A stretch of 64,000 nucleotides of DNA from Nocardia abscessus. Lineage in GTDB: Bacteria > Actinomycetota > Actinomycetes > Mycobacteriales > Mycobacteriaceae. Every line of letters begins with the position of its first letter. The first letter of the stretch is position 1. The translations under genes and the position numbers were made by a program. Below the pieces are notes generated by a model. The model ran no database searches and had not been told where the DNA came from. It saw only the letters and a list, made by a program, of their open reading frames with translations. The stretch covers positions 186,001 to 250,000 of the forward strand of contig NZ_JADLQO010000013.1 of assembly GCF_015477775.1 (NCBI RefSeq), in the 5' to 3' direction. Below are positions 7,900-16,267 of the stretch, one piece after another.

Positions 7900-9204
7900 A
7901 TGGATAGCGACTTCCAAACGGCGCTCGCCGCTCGTGTCGCCGAGGTGCAGTCGAGCGCGCGGATCCCGAGTTTGACGATAGCTGTCGGCGTCAATGGCGT
8001 GCAGTGGTCGGCCGCTTCCGCGGGATATGCAGACATCGAGAACCACGTTCCGGCCACCGGTGAGAGCTGCTACCGCATCGGGTCGATCACGAAGACGTTC
8101 ACCGCAGCGCTGACCCTCGTGCTGGCCGACCATGGCGAGTTACCGCTGGACAGCACTGTGGGCAGGTATCTGCCGGGCACGCCGTTTGGGCACCTTCCGT
8201 TACGCATGCTGCTGGCACACAGCAGCGGCCTGCAACGCGAAGCGCCTACCGACATGTGGGAGACCATGCGCGGGCCGTCGGCTGCGGAACTTCGTGAGGT
8301 ATTCCAGCAGGTCGAGCTAGTCGCGGAACCCGGCCAGCGCTGGCATTACTCCAACCTGGGATACGCCATCCTTGGCCAGATCATCGAATCCGTCACCGGC
8401 CAAGCGTGCCAAGCCTCGATTGAGCAAACGCTGCTCACACCGTTGGGCCTGAACCAGACGAGCTGGACTTCGCCATCGAACGCCGTGGTCGGGTACAGGC
8501 TCGACCCATACGTCGACGCCGTGCACCGCGAGCCAGTGATGGACCAGGCTGCGATCGGTGTCGGCGGCCAGATGTGGTCTACGCCGGGTGATCTGCTGCG
8601 CTGGGGACACGCCCTGGTCGGCGGTGAACCAGCTGTACTGCCTGCGGCGGTCGTTGAGAAGATGCACACCCTCCAGGTCATGGTCGACACCGCTGGCTGG
8701 ACACGCGGGTGGGGCTTGGGCCTGATTTTGGAGCGGCGGGACGACCATATCTTCGCCGGCCACACGGGCGCTATGCCTGGATTCCAGGCGGCGCTGATGC
8801 TCGATCGTGGCGCCAACGTGACCGTCGTGGCCTTGGCCAATGCGACACGGGGCATCAAGCCCGCTGATCTCGCCGTGGAAACCCTGCAACTGGCCATCGC
8901 CGCGCAGCCGCCGAAGCCCGTTCCGCCGTGGCGCCCGGCGCACTGTCCCGAGCACATCCAACCGATGCTCGGCAGGTGGTGGTCGGAAGCCGATGAAATC
9001 GTGTTCCGCTGGGAGCGTGACGGCTTGCATGCGAGCCTCGTGAGTGACCCCGTCGCTGGCGATACCCGCTTCGTGGCAGAAGGCCCCGGACGATTCCGAG
9101 CTGCCCAGGGACGGTTCCAGGGCGAGCTGCTGCACGTCACCGAGACTCGTGCGGGTGTCGAAATGCGCTGGGCGACCTACCCTCTCACGCGCACACCGAG
9201 ATGA
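7900..9204 (+). CDS. Beta-lactamase-fold serine hydrolase (class C / esterase type)
   Basis: 434 residues. The three active-site motifs of the penicillin-binding/class C family are present: SxxK as SITK near residue 64, YxN as YSN near residue 150, and HTG in the KTG position near residue 290. An extra C-terminal domain of about 100 residues (YxGRW-type, here MLGRWWSEADEIVFRW) is common in peptidase/esterase members. No signal peptide is evident, so it is probably cytoplasmic. The ATG at 7900 is preferred over upstream starts because GAGAGGGG precedes it. Its last 20 bases overlap the convergent XRE gene. Substrate unknown; a true beta-lactamase would normally be secreted. Confidence 0.88.
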   Translation: MDSDFQTALAARVAEVQSSARIPSLTIAVGVNGVQWSAASAGYADIENHVPATGESCYRIGSITKTFTAALTLVLADHGELPLDSTVGRYLPGTPFGHLPLRMLLAHSSGLQREAPTDMWETMRGPSAAELREVFQQVELVAEPGQRWHYSNLGYAILGQIIESVTGQACQASIEQTLLTPLGLNQTSWTSPSNAVVGYRLDPYVDAVHREPVMDQAAIGVGGQMWSTPGDLLRWGHALVGGEPAVLPAAVVEKMHTLQVMVDTAGWTRGWGLGLILERRDDHIFAGHTGAMPGFQAALMLDRGANVTVVALANATRGIKPADLAVETLQLAIAAQPPKPVPPWRPAHCPEHIQPMLGRWWSEADEIVFRWERDGLHASLVSDPVAGDTRFVAEGPGRFRAAQGRFQGELLHVTETRAGVEMRWATYPLTRTPR

Positions 9205-10372
9205 AAACCTCCAGGCGAGCCTTGGTATCAGAGATGGCGGGATCTACACAGGCGCGCAGCTTCATGTCGATCGAGCGGAACACACGCAGGACCCGTGGTG
9301 TAACGGACCCGGTAGCAACCCCATTCATTGCCTGCTCCAGTGAGACAGCAGCCGCTTCATATTCACCCATCCGCAACTGGGCTTCAGCCTGCTCGAGTTG
9401 CCAAATAGTCCGGTTGCGAACGAACACCGCTGGGCTAGCTGAATCCTGCTGGCGCAGCGAGTCGACTGCAGGCCGGAGCTGACCGAGATCCAGCAGAGAT
9501 GACCCTCGATGACCCGCCAGAGCGGCATCATCGAACACCTCCAGCCACACGGGATCGGGCTCACCCGCGCGATGTCGAGACAACTCGGCCTCCGCATCGA
9601 GCAACATCCGCGTACACAAATCAGCCTCACCCATCTTGGCGTGGGCGCGCGCGGCCATAGTCGAGACAAACGCGGTCAAACGACGGTTTCCACTCCGCCG
9701 TGCCCATGCCAGCGCCGCATAGGAACGCTCCGCGCCGCGGCCGGGATCGCCAGTCCAGGTGCTCATGAACCCCGCATTCGGTCCACCGACGAACGCGAGC
9801 AAATCCAAGGCATCAGCGTGCTCGGCTGCCTTCCGAGCAGCGGCGAACGACTTTTCGGCCAGCACGACACTGCCACGATCGAACAGCATCCAACCCGCCA
9901 GTTGATGTGCCTCAGAAATAAGGCGGAGCAACGGATTCCGATGTGCTTCCCCTATCCGGGCGACAACCTGTTTCGCAGCGTCAGCGTAGGCGACGATTTC
10001 GTCGAGATGCTCAGCGGCCATCGTGTGATCCGCCGCGCGCACCTCCGCAATGAGATCGCGAAGCGTGAACTCTGCCGAGTCTGGCTCCAGTACAATGCGC
10101 CGCCTCGTCGGTCGGGCGAAGTCTGTAAATGGTGCGGCAAGCCGCCTCAAATGCCCGTTCGCCTTCAGGATGTCGTCGAGGCGGTCAACAACGTCAGGTT
10201 GCGGGCGCCGCTGCGCCTTCTCGATCTTTGCCAGTAGGTCATGGCTGACAAGAACGAGCGGTGCCAGCTGCCGCAGCGAAAATCCCGCTGCGACACGGCG
10301 AGCCTGAAGCTCTGCACCGAACAGAGCTTCGGCGGTGTCACGGGGATCGAACTCACGATGGGCTGGTGCCAC
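9185..10372 (-). CDS. XRE-family regulator, Streptomyces type with helical-repeat C-terminus
   Basis: 395 residues from a GTG start. The N-terminal helix-turn-helix is FGAELQARRVAAGFSLRQLA followed by LVSHDLLAKIEKAQRRP (residues about 18-60). The remainder is long and helical, with TPR-like repeats typical of the actinobacterial XRE regulators found near biosynthetic and ESX genes. It converges on the hydrolase gene with a 20-base overlap. A spaced inverted repeat at 10399-10413 lies 27 bases upstream of its start and may be its own operator. Confidence 0.85.
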   Translation of the reverse strand: MAPAHREFDPRDTAEALFGAELQARRVAAGFSLRQLAPLVLVSHDLLAKIEKAQRRPQPDVVDRLDDILKANGHLRRLAAPFTDFARPTRRRIVLEPDSAEFTLRDLIAEVRAADHTMAAEHLDEIVAYADAAKQVVARIGEAHRNPLLRLISEAHQLAGWMLFDRGSVVLAEKSFAAARKAAEHADALDLLAFVGGPNAGFMSTWTGDPGRGAERSYAALAWARRSGNRRLTAFVSTMAARAHAKMGEADLCTRMLLDAEAELSRHRAGEPDPVWLEVFDDAALAGHRGSSLLDLGQLRPAVDSLRQQDSASPAVFVRNRTIWQLEQAEAQLRMGEYEAAAVSLEQAMNGVATGSVTPRVLRVFRSIDMKLRACVDPAISDTKARLEVFISVCA

Positions 10373-10838
10373 CGCGCAATTATTGCGTCCGCTGACCCCT
10401 GGGCACCAGGGAACGTGCCATAGGTGGGCAAGACCTCACCGCGGATGCGGTGCAGGACAACTCGTTGCCGTAGAAATGCCGTTTCTCACGCTCGTCGTCG
10501 CGATGCACCTCCCGTTGCAACTGGCCGTCAACAGGAAATCGGGCATGGTCCGCTGACTGCAGGAGGATTCTGGCATCCATGCGAAGCCGGGTACAGTGAA
10601 CGTCACTCACCGGTGGAGACGACTGCTTGCCTGTGCGCTGGCGGCTGCGCGTGCGGATCATCTTTTGGCATCGTCTGCGGCCTGGATCTCTTCCTCTGGC
10701 AGTGCTCTCGGAGCGTCCGAGCTTAGCTCGACCTGTTCGAAGGTTTCGCGGGAACCGGATCGAGCAGCATTCGAATGTGGCCATGGTATCTCGGATGCTG
10801 TACCTGCCCCGATAGTCATATCCCGGCGCTGGTAGCGT
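10373..10838. promoter_or_regulatory. Divergent intergenic region between XRE and LysRS genes, with a 15-bp inverted repeat
   Basis: No gene seen in 466 bases. It must hold the promoters for both divergent genes. CCCTGG-GCA-CCAGGG at 10399-10413 is a perfect 6-bp inverted repeat close to the XRE start and resembles the 2296-2309 palindrome. No strong ribosome binding site precedes the LysRS ATG, so its message may be leaderless or the start may be slightly different. No T-box structure was recognised. Confidence 0.35.
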
Positions 10839-12536
10839 ATGCAGGTGCTTTCGACGACCAGGGTGGAAGATCCTCGCAGTACGGAGACAGAGGCGAGCTG
10901 GATTCAGCGCGCCGCCGACGCCGCGATCGAGCACGCGCGTGAATCGTCGGCCACCACGATTGTGTGCGCGTCTGGTATCAGCCCGAGCGGACCGATTCAC
11001 CTAGGTAACCTGCGTGAGGTGATGACCGCGCATCTGGTCGCGGAGGAGATCAAGGCCCGCGGCATCGCGGCTGAGCATATCCACAGCTGGGATGACTACG
11101 ACCGGTTCCGGAAAGTTCCGGCGGGCTTGCCGGAGCAGTGGGATCAGCACATTGGGAAGCCGCTGGCAGAGGTCCCGGATCCGTATGGCCAGCGCGATTC
11201 GTACGCGTCCCATTTTATTGCGGAGTTCACCACGGCCTTGCAACGGCTCGGTGTTGAGATGCGGGAGATTCGGCAGTCGCAGCAGTATCCGGCCGGTATC
11301 TATAACGCGTCTATCCGGCGGGCGATGGATGCGCGCGGCGAAATCTTCGATATCTTGGAGCGCTTTCAGACAGAAGGACGTCACGAGCGGCCGGTCGCCG
11401 AACGGCGTGCGGCGTACTTTCCGTTCAAGCCGTACTGCGAAATTTGTGGGAAAGACTTCACAGAAGTCGCAGGCTGGGACGGTGGCGCTGTGACGTACCG
11501 GTGCCGGTGTGGGCATGAGGGCCAGATGAGCTTGGTCGACGGGGTAAGGGTTGCCGGGAAGCTCGTGTGGAAGGTCGATTGGCCGATGCGTTGGGCGTTC
11601 GAGGGCGTCGACTTCGAGCCTGCAGGTGAGGATCACCACGCGCCGAGCAGTAGCTTCGCCTCGGGGCGGGTGCTGGCGCCGGAAATTTTTGGCGCATCGG
11701 CGCCGAATTCGATCGTGTACTCATTCGTCGGCCTGGCTGGCGGGCGGTCAAAGATGTCGGGGTCTGCGGGCGGGGCGGCAACTCCCGATACCGCCCTCGA
11801 CATCCTGGAGCCGTCGATGGTGCGGTGGTTGTACGCGCGGCGGCTGCCGTCGCAGTCCTTCACCATCGATATGTCCCCGCCTGCGGTCCTGCGCCTGTAT
11901 GACGAGTGGGACCGGTTCGCCGCGCGGGCGGAGGACGATACCGCGTCAGCGGTTGAGCGGCACCTGTACGAAGTGTGTGTACGGACCTCGGCCGGACCGG
12001 TGGAACGCAGCGCGAGGCCGGTGTCGTTCCGGCTGCTGTCCTCGGCCGCCGATATCACGGATGCAAACCCGCAACAGGTAGAGCGGCTGGTCCGTCAACA
12101 TCTCGTATCCGATGACGCAGAGCTTCCGGATGACGCTGTGCTGTTGGACGAGCTGGAGCCGCGGCTGGCGAATGCGGTCAACTTCGCTCGGGCGCTGCCG
12201 CCGGAGGACCGGACGATTATCCGGTCCGAGTTCAACCTTGAGGCATGGGCAGCTCTGGACGACAGAACCCGCGATGGGGTGGGGATGTTGGTCGAGAGGA
12301 TGACCGACAACTGGACCCTCGACGGGTTGACCAAGTGCGTGTACGCGGTGCCGAAACTACTGGAGGGATTGTCGGAGGATGCCGAGCCGACGCCCGAGCT
12401 GAAGAAGGCGCAGCGGAGCTTCTTCAAGGCCCTCTACCAGTTGCTCTGCTCCCGAGACACCGGGCCCCGGCTGCCGACGCTAGTGCTTTCCCTCGGCCCA
12501 GACCGTGTCCGGACGCTACTGACGCCGCCGCAGTAG
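10839..12536 (+). CDS. lysS: Lysine--tRNA ligase, class I
   Basis: 565 residues. Class I signatures are intact: HLGN within SGPIHLGNLREV (the HIGH motif) near residue 54 and SKMSGS (the KMSKS motif) near residue 307. A four-cysteine zinc site (CEICGKDF and YRCRCG) precedes the catalytic insertion. The enzyme charges tRNA-Lys using ATP. Most bacteria use the class II enzyme; class I forms occur as a sole or second copy in actinobacteria. The gene is isolated from other translation genes and converges on the RiPP gene set with 17 bases between stops, so it could be a resistant second copy or supply Lys-tRNA to a nearby pathway. Confidence 0.93.
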   Translation: MQVLSTTRVEDPRSTETEASWIQRAADAAIEHARESSATTIVCASGISPSGPIHLGNLREVMTAHLVAEEIKARGIAAEHIHSWDDYDRFRKVPAGLPEQWDQHIGKPLAEVPDPYGQRDSYASHFIAEFTTALQRLGVEMREIRQSQQYPAGIYNASIRRAMDARGEIFDILERFQTEGRHERPVAERRAAYFPFKPYCEICGKDFTEVAGWDGGAVTYRCRCGHEGQMSLVDGVRVAGKLVWKVDWPMRWAFEGVDFEPAGEDHHAPSSSFASGRVLAPEIFGASAPNSIVYSFVGLAGGRSKMSGSAGGAATPDTALDILEPSMVRWLYARRLPSQSFTIDMSPPAVLRLYDEWDRFAARAEDDTASAVERHLYEVCVRTSAGPVERSARPVSFRLLSSAADITDANPQQVERLVRQHLVSDDAELPDDAVLLDELEPRLANAVNFARALPPEDRTIIRSEFNLEAWAALDDRTRDGVGMLVERMTDNWTLDGLTKCVYAVPKLLEGLSEDAEPTPELKKAQRSFFKALYQLLCSRDTGPRLPTLVLSLGPDRVRTLLTPPQ

Positions 12537-12553
12537 GACCTGCGCCGCCGCTT

Positions 12554-12823
12554 TCAACCGGCCAGCAGTCCTGCCGAGCGGAGACGGCTCACGAACACCG
12601 TCACGTCGTGTGTCACATCCTCCGCGGGGGCGTCGGTTGCCTTAGCGAGCTTGTATGCGATGTCGCTGCAGGAGTGCGTGCCGTCGCAGTGCTGAAAGAT
12701 TTGGTATCCGGTGTCGTTGACAACGAGAACCTCACCACTGGTGGCTTCGGGCACGAGTATCCACATATCGCCGTTGCAGGTGACGGTTGATGCGGCGGCG
12801 GATGTTAGAGCTGGTGTGCTCAT
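12554..12823 (-). CDS. PqqD-like RiPP recognition element protein
   Basis: 89 residues starting MSTPALTSAAAST. The core pattern NGDMWILVPEATSGEVLVVN, followed by GYQIFQHCDGTHSCSDIAYK and a final helix (VTVFVSRLRSAGLL), is that of PqqD/RRE domains, winged-helix-like units that bind the leader of a precursor peptide and present it to modifying enzymes. Stand-alone RREs of this size are the B1 proteins of lasso-peptide loci and the PqqD of radical-SAM loci. The ATG at 12823 overlaps the stop of the preceding ligase gene (ATGA), so it is co-translated with it. Confidence 0.88.
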   Translation of the reverse strand: MSTPALTSAAASTVTCNGDMWILVPEATSGEVLVVNDTGYQIFQHCDGTHSCSDIAYKLAKATDAPAEDVTHDVTVFVSRLRSAGLLAG

Positions 12824-14622
12824 GACGGGGCATCTCCTTCGTGGTAGGACATCCAGGTGTTCACTGCGACTGTGGCCCACAGGCCGGGACCGTGGCTGTC
12901 GTCGCCAGCCAAGTATTCGTTGATGGCGGTGAGCAGTTTGCTGGGGTCGACGACGGCGTGATCGACCAGCGGCCCACCGTGCGCGACGCAGCGGAGCTGA
13001 TCGGGAGCTTGGCGGAGACCGGCGTGCATCATGGCGCGCGCGTCGGCTTTGTCCGCGCGTGCCGCAATGCTGTCGGGCAGTTCATTGGTGAGCGCATCGC
13101 GCAGGATCACCTTTTCGATTCCGTTGTCTCGCAGCATGTTTGGGGGGAGCGACCAGGTCAGTGTCGCGAGGTCGGGATCGAGGAAGGGGTAGGTGATGTT
13201 GAGTCCGGCGCGGCGGCCGACGTCTTCCCACCAGCCGCCACAGTGAACACGACCGGCGGCGCCCGCCTCGGCTATAAGTGCTCGTGAGTAGTCGATGGTC
13301 AGGTGGCCAGGCTGGGTCAGCTGCGGGTAGCCGTCGGCGAGGCGATCGGCCAGCCCAGTATCTGCGAGGTAGCGGCTGGACAGCCAGGGTGGGATATCGG
13401 CCAGCGCCCGTATCACGCGAGTGCCGTGACGGTTGTAGCTGCCCGCGAGCAGACCGTCGACGATCCGTGCGGAGGCAACCGGGTCGGGGAAGGTCGCGAG
13501 TTCGCGGGCCGCGCCGCCAGTGTCGCCGCGTGCGTGCCGGTCGGCGACGGCGAATATCTGCCCCAGTAGCAGTTCGTCACCGCCTTCGCCAGCGATGACA
13601 GTCGACACCCGTGAGCCGTTGCTGGTGATTCGGCGCAGCATGGCGGAGTTCCGGGCGGCGTAGGTCCATGCCTCGGGTTCGTCGCCGATCGGGTAGTCGG
13701 CGAGCAGTGGCAGTAGATGATCGGCTGGCATTCGCGTCACGGGTACACCGACGGACCGTTCGACATCATCAACAAACCGGCGCTCGTCGCACGCGGCCAG
13801 CGACGGGCTGCTGTAGGTGAGAGAGAAGGCTCGCACCTTTAGACCTGCTGCTTTGGCTGCGCAAGTCAGCGACGCGGAGTCGATCCCGCCGCTGAGGAGC
13901 ACCGCGTCGGGCGGGCCGCTATTGCGTTCAACCGCGGTCAGTAGCCGCCGGCGGAACTCCGCGACCAGGTCCTCGCGGACAGCGCCCTCGATATCGAGGG
14001 CCTCGAGCGGCGGCATCTCACGCACGGTGACCCGCCCGTACCGAACGATCAACGCATGTCCTGGCGGCAGCCGCCGCACACCCTCCCACGCTGTGCCGGA
14101 CGGGTCACACATCGCCGGTACAAGAAACGGCCCCAACCCAGCCATGTCGATGCCGACTGCAGGCAGCGCCGCCCGGATCCCTCTGATCCGCGACGCAATC
14201 AGCACTGTCCGGTCGCTGCGGATGGCGTAGAACAGTGGTCGCGCCGACATCGGTGACCGGTAGACGACGGCGCATCGCGAGCCGACTAGTGCGGCGCAAT
14301 GGGCGTCACCGCTGACTCCCGCCAGAATGGCCGCGATCATCTCGAGTGAAAAATCCGGGCTGTCGAGCATCTGCGCTAAGGGGTCCAACTCACGTCGGAG
14401 CCACTCTGGTCCGGCGATGGCCAGTCGAATTCCGTTGTCCAGCAATCGGAGGCCTGCCCGGGCCGCCTCTTCGTTCTCGCCACCGACTGCAGCCGATGCG
14501 GCGGCAGATTCTCCGACAACCGCCCACGCAGGGGATCGGTCGGTCATCGCTTCAGTCATGCGCATAACGTCGCGGTGCGCGTTGCTGGCCGCGCCTGCCA
14601 CAGAGATTGTCAACGAGGACAC
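12820..14622 (-). CDS. Asparagine-synthase-like amide ligase (lasso-cyclase type)
   Basis: 600 residues from a GTG at 14622 that overlaps the radical SAM stop by 13 bases; a longer reading exists but runs back through that gene. The ATP-pyrophosphatase loop SGGIDSASLTCAAKAAG near residue 250 is intact, as are GEGGDELLLGQIF and the C-terminal region found in asparagine synthetase B and lasso cyclases. The N-terminal glutaminase domain begins MSSLTIS and lacks the Cys2 nucleophile, as in lasso-peptide cyclases (McjC type), which adenylate a side-chain carboxylate and form an amide. Sandwiched between the radical SAM and RRE genes. Reaction on the precursor is inferred. Confidence 0.85.
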   Translation of the reverse strand: MSSLTISVAGAASNAHRDVMRMTEAMTDRSPAWAVVGESAAASAAVGGENEEAARAGLRLLDNGIRLAIAGPEWLRRELDPLAQMLDSPDFSLEMIAAILAGVSGDAHCAALVGSRCAVVYRSPMSARPLFYAIRSDRTVLIASRIRGIRAALPAVGIDMAGLGPFLVPAMCDPSGTAWEGVRRLPPGHALIVRYGRVTVREMPPLEALDIEGAVREDLVAEFRRRLLTAVERNSGPPDAVLLSGGIDSASLTCAAKAAGLKVRAFSLTYSSPSLAACDERRFVDDVERSVGVPVTRMPADHLLPLLADYPIGDEPEAWTYAARNSAMLRRITSNGSRVSTVIAGEGGDELLLGQIFAVADRHARGDTGGAARELATFPDPVASARIVDGLLAGSYNRHGTRVIRALADIPPWLSSRYLADTGLADRLADGYPQLTQPGHLTIDYSRALIAEAGAAGRVHCGGWWEDVGRRAGLNITYPFLDPDLATLTWSLPPNMLRDNGIEKVILRDALTNELPDSIAARADKADARAMMHAGLRQAPDQLRCVAHGGPLVDHAVVDPSKLLTAINEYLAGDDSHGPGLWATVAVNTWMSYHEGDAPS

Positions 14623-15629
14623 GGTGCCTGTTTCTCCTTCAACTCGTTCTGCGCAACACTCAACATTGCCGACAAAGCGACGAGCCGAACTTCTTTTCCG
14701 GCTAGCGCTGTTCGGATCTCGCTGACCGCTTCTTTGTCGTCGGTGATCGCGCGGCACAGTGAGCACATCGACCCATCCAGCAGCTTCTGGGTAACCCGCT
14801 CCCGTACGGGCTCGCTGAGCATTTCAAGCATCGCCTTCGGGCCCTGGGTGTGGATCGTGTTGATGATCGGATCGACCTCGGCGGTGGCCAGCGCCTCACC
14901 CACGTCGGCGGACGTTCCGATTGGCAGCCGCAGTGGCGAGTGGGCTGGTGCGCCGCGTGCGGGCCCGCAGCACGTGTAGAAGTCCCCTTCCGGTGTCAGG
15001 ATGGGTCGGCCTACCACCCCACACGGGCCAGCCGGGACATCCTCGATGTTGGCTCCGCGCCGCAGCAAGAGATTTCGGCCGCGACCGAACGGCAGCACGG
15101 CAGCCGTTTCCAGCCGCGCCCCATGCCGTGCCGTCGCTTGCGCAGCGATCTGGAATGCGTCGTCGTCTCCTGAGCCGCAATACTGGAGCACCAGCTCCAG
15201 GTTCGTCGCTGCTGCGGCCGCTAGCAGGGTATCGAGAAGCGCGGCCCTGATACCACGATGCTTGGGCGTGAAATGGAATCGGTCGAAACTAACTGCCAGC
15301 TTGTCCAACCCCGCATCGACCAGCTCGGCCACGGTCTTCTTCGCCTCGTGCGGTGAGCGGGCCCAGAACCCGTTGGTGACCAGCGACGACCGAAGACCGA
15401 GGGATCGGGTGAGACGGATTGTCCGCAGCGCCAATTCACGGCGCAGCAAAGCCTCGCCGCCGGTTACGCACACGCCGTCGACGTGCGTCGCGGCGCTGCG
15501 GACAGCCGCCTCAATCTGCGGCCACGTCAATTCACCGCGTGCGTGCGGTGAGGAATCGGTGATGCAGTGGCCGCAGGTGAGGTTGCAGGCATTCGTCAAA
15601 TGAATGCCCAGGGTGTTGTATCGCATCAC
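14610..15629 (-). CDS. Radical SAM enzyme with C-terminal cysteine-rich domain (RiPP maturase)
   Basis: 339 residues; start GTG at 15629 or the next codon ATG at 15626. The [4Fe-4S]/SAM motif is CNLTCGHC near residue 15. GGEALL (GGE motif) near residue 58 and a C-terminal set of cysteines (GPCGVVGRP, FYTCCGPA, CSLCRA) suggest auxiliary cluster binding as in SPASM/twitch enzymes. Such enzymes make radical cross-links or epimerise residues in peptides. It is 18 bases downstream of the precursor gene and overlaps the ligase gene, so it belongs to the same operon. Which residue it modifies is unknown. Confidence 0.88.
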   Translation of the reverse strand: MMRYNTLGIHLTNACNLTCGHCITDSSPHARGELTWPQIEAAVRSAATHVDGVCVTGGEALLRRELALRTIRLTRSLGLRSSLVTNGFWARSPHEAKKTVAELVDAGLDKLAVSFDRFHFTPKHRGIRAALLDTLLAAAAATNLELVLQYCGSGDDDAFQIAAQATARHGARLETAAVLPFGRGRNLLLRRGANIEDVPAGPCGVVGRPILTPEGDFYTCCGPARGAPAHSPLRLPIGTSADVGEALATAEVDPIINTIHTQGPKAMLEMLSEPVRERVTQKLLDGSMCSLCRAITDDKEAVSEIRTALAGKEVRLVALSAMLSVAQNELKEKQAPCPR

Positions 15630-15647
15630 GTCACTTCGATTCCTGAC

Positions 15648-15803
15648 TCAGCTGCTCTGCGAGGTGTGGATGTGCGGCGTGATGATCTGTGGAAGCTCGT
15701 CCGCCAACTCCGTCCGAGCAAACGACGCCACCACGACCGGCGGATCGTAGCTGCCCTTCGCGGCTGTCCGAAGCTTGCTGCGCTGGTCCAACTTTTGTGT
15801 CAC
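15648..15803 (-). CDS. Probable RiPP precursor peptide with lasso-like leader
   Basis: 51 residues from a GTG preceded by AGGAGAAGGAA, a very strong ribosome binding site. The middle reads KGSYDPPVVVASFART, matching the YxxP...F-x-R-T leader pattern by which lasso B1 proteins recognise precursors in actinobacteria (for example lariatin's YNAPSLVQRGKFARTT). The C-terminal part, ELADELPQIITPHIHTSQSS, has no Asp or Glu at the seventh to ninth position after a plausible cleavage point, so a standard lasso ring is unlikely. It contains two His, three Ser, two Thr and two Pro. First gene of an operon with radical SAM, ligase and RRE genes. Confidence 0.7.
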   Translation of the reverse strand: MTQKLDQRSKLRTAAKGSYDPPVVVASFARTELADELPQIITPHIHTSQSS

Positions 15804-15819
15804 TTCCTTCTCCTTTTCT

Positions 15820-15839
15820 CGCACTCTGATCAGAGTGCG
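15820..15839. promoter_or_regulatory. Perfect 20-bp palindrome just upstream of the precursor gene
   Basis: CGCACTCTGATCAGAGTGCG is a perfect palindrome, 17 bases before the GTG start and ending about 3 bases before the purine-rich ribosome-binding stretch. It has the form of a dimeric operator, and the divergent HTH-like regulator at 16268 is the obvious candidate to bind it. As RNA it could also form a hairpin near the ribosome binding site. The rest of 15840-16267 (divergent promoter region) shows no gene. Confidence 0.6.
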
Positions 15840-16267
15840 TTGCTCTCGCCACGTTCTCGCTGGCTGTAGCGCTACCGCGGCAACGGCTCGTGGGGGCACA
15901 GCCAGCGAAGCGCGTCTGATGGATTCGGTGCGGGTCGCTATCGATCGAAGGCAGCTCGGCCTGCGTCAACGACCTGACGGCTCATCTCGCCTGCGAACCG
16001 CACGAAAGAGACCTCCTTCACGATTTGAGGCAGGAACGGCCACACAGACACCCGGACGTTCCCGATCCGGGCCCGCCCTCGGGAGCCCGGCCCGGACCCT
16101 TCCATCCGCACGGTGTTCTGGTGCTTCCTTGCCGTAGCCGACGAGTACGACGATGCCGAAAAGCGGTGTCACATCTCGATACCGCTTATCCACCGTCTCG
16201 AACTTCTGGGTCCGGTGCCGTCTCCTCTGCGGCTCCTCTGTGTTACGTTCGGCAGTCCAGAGGGATA

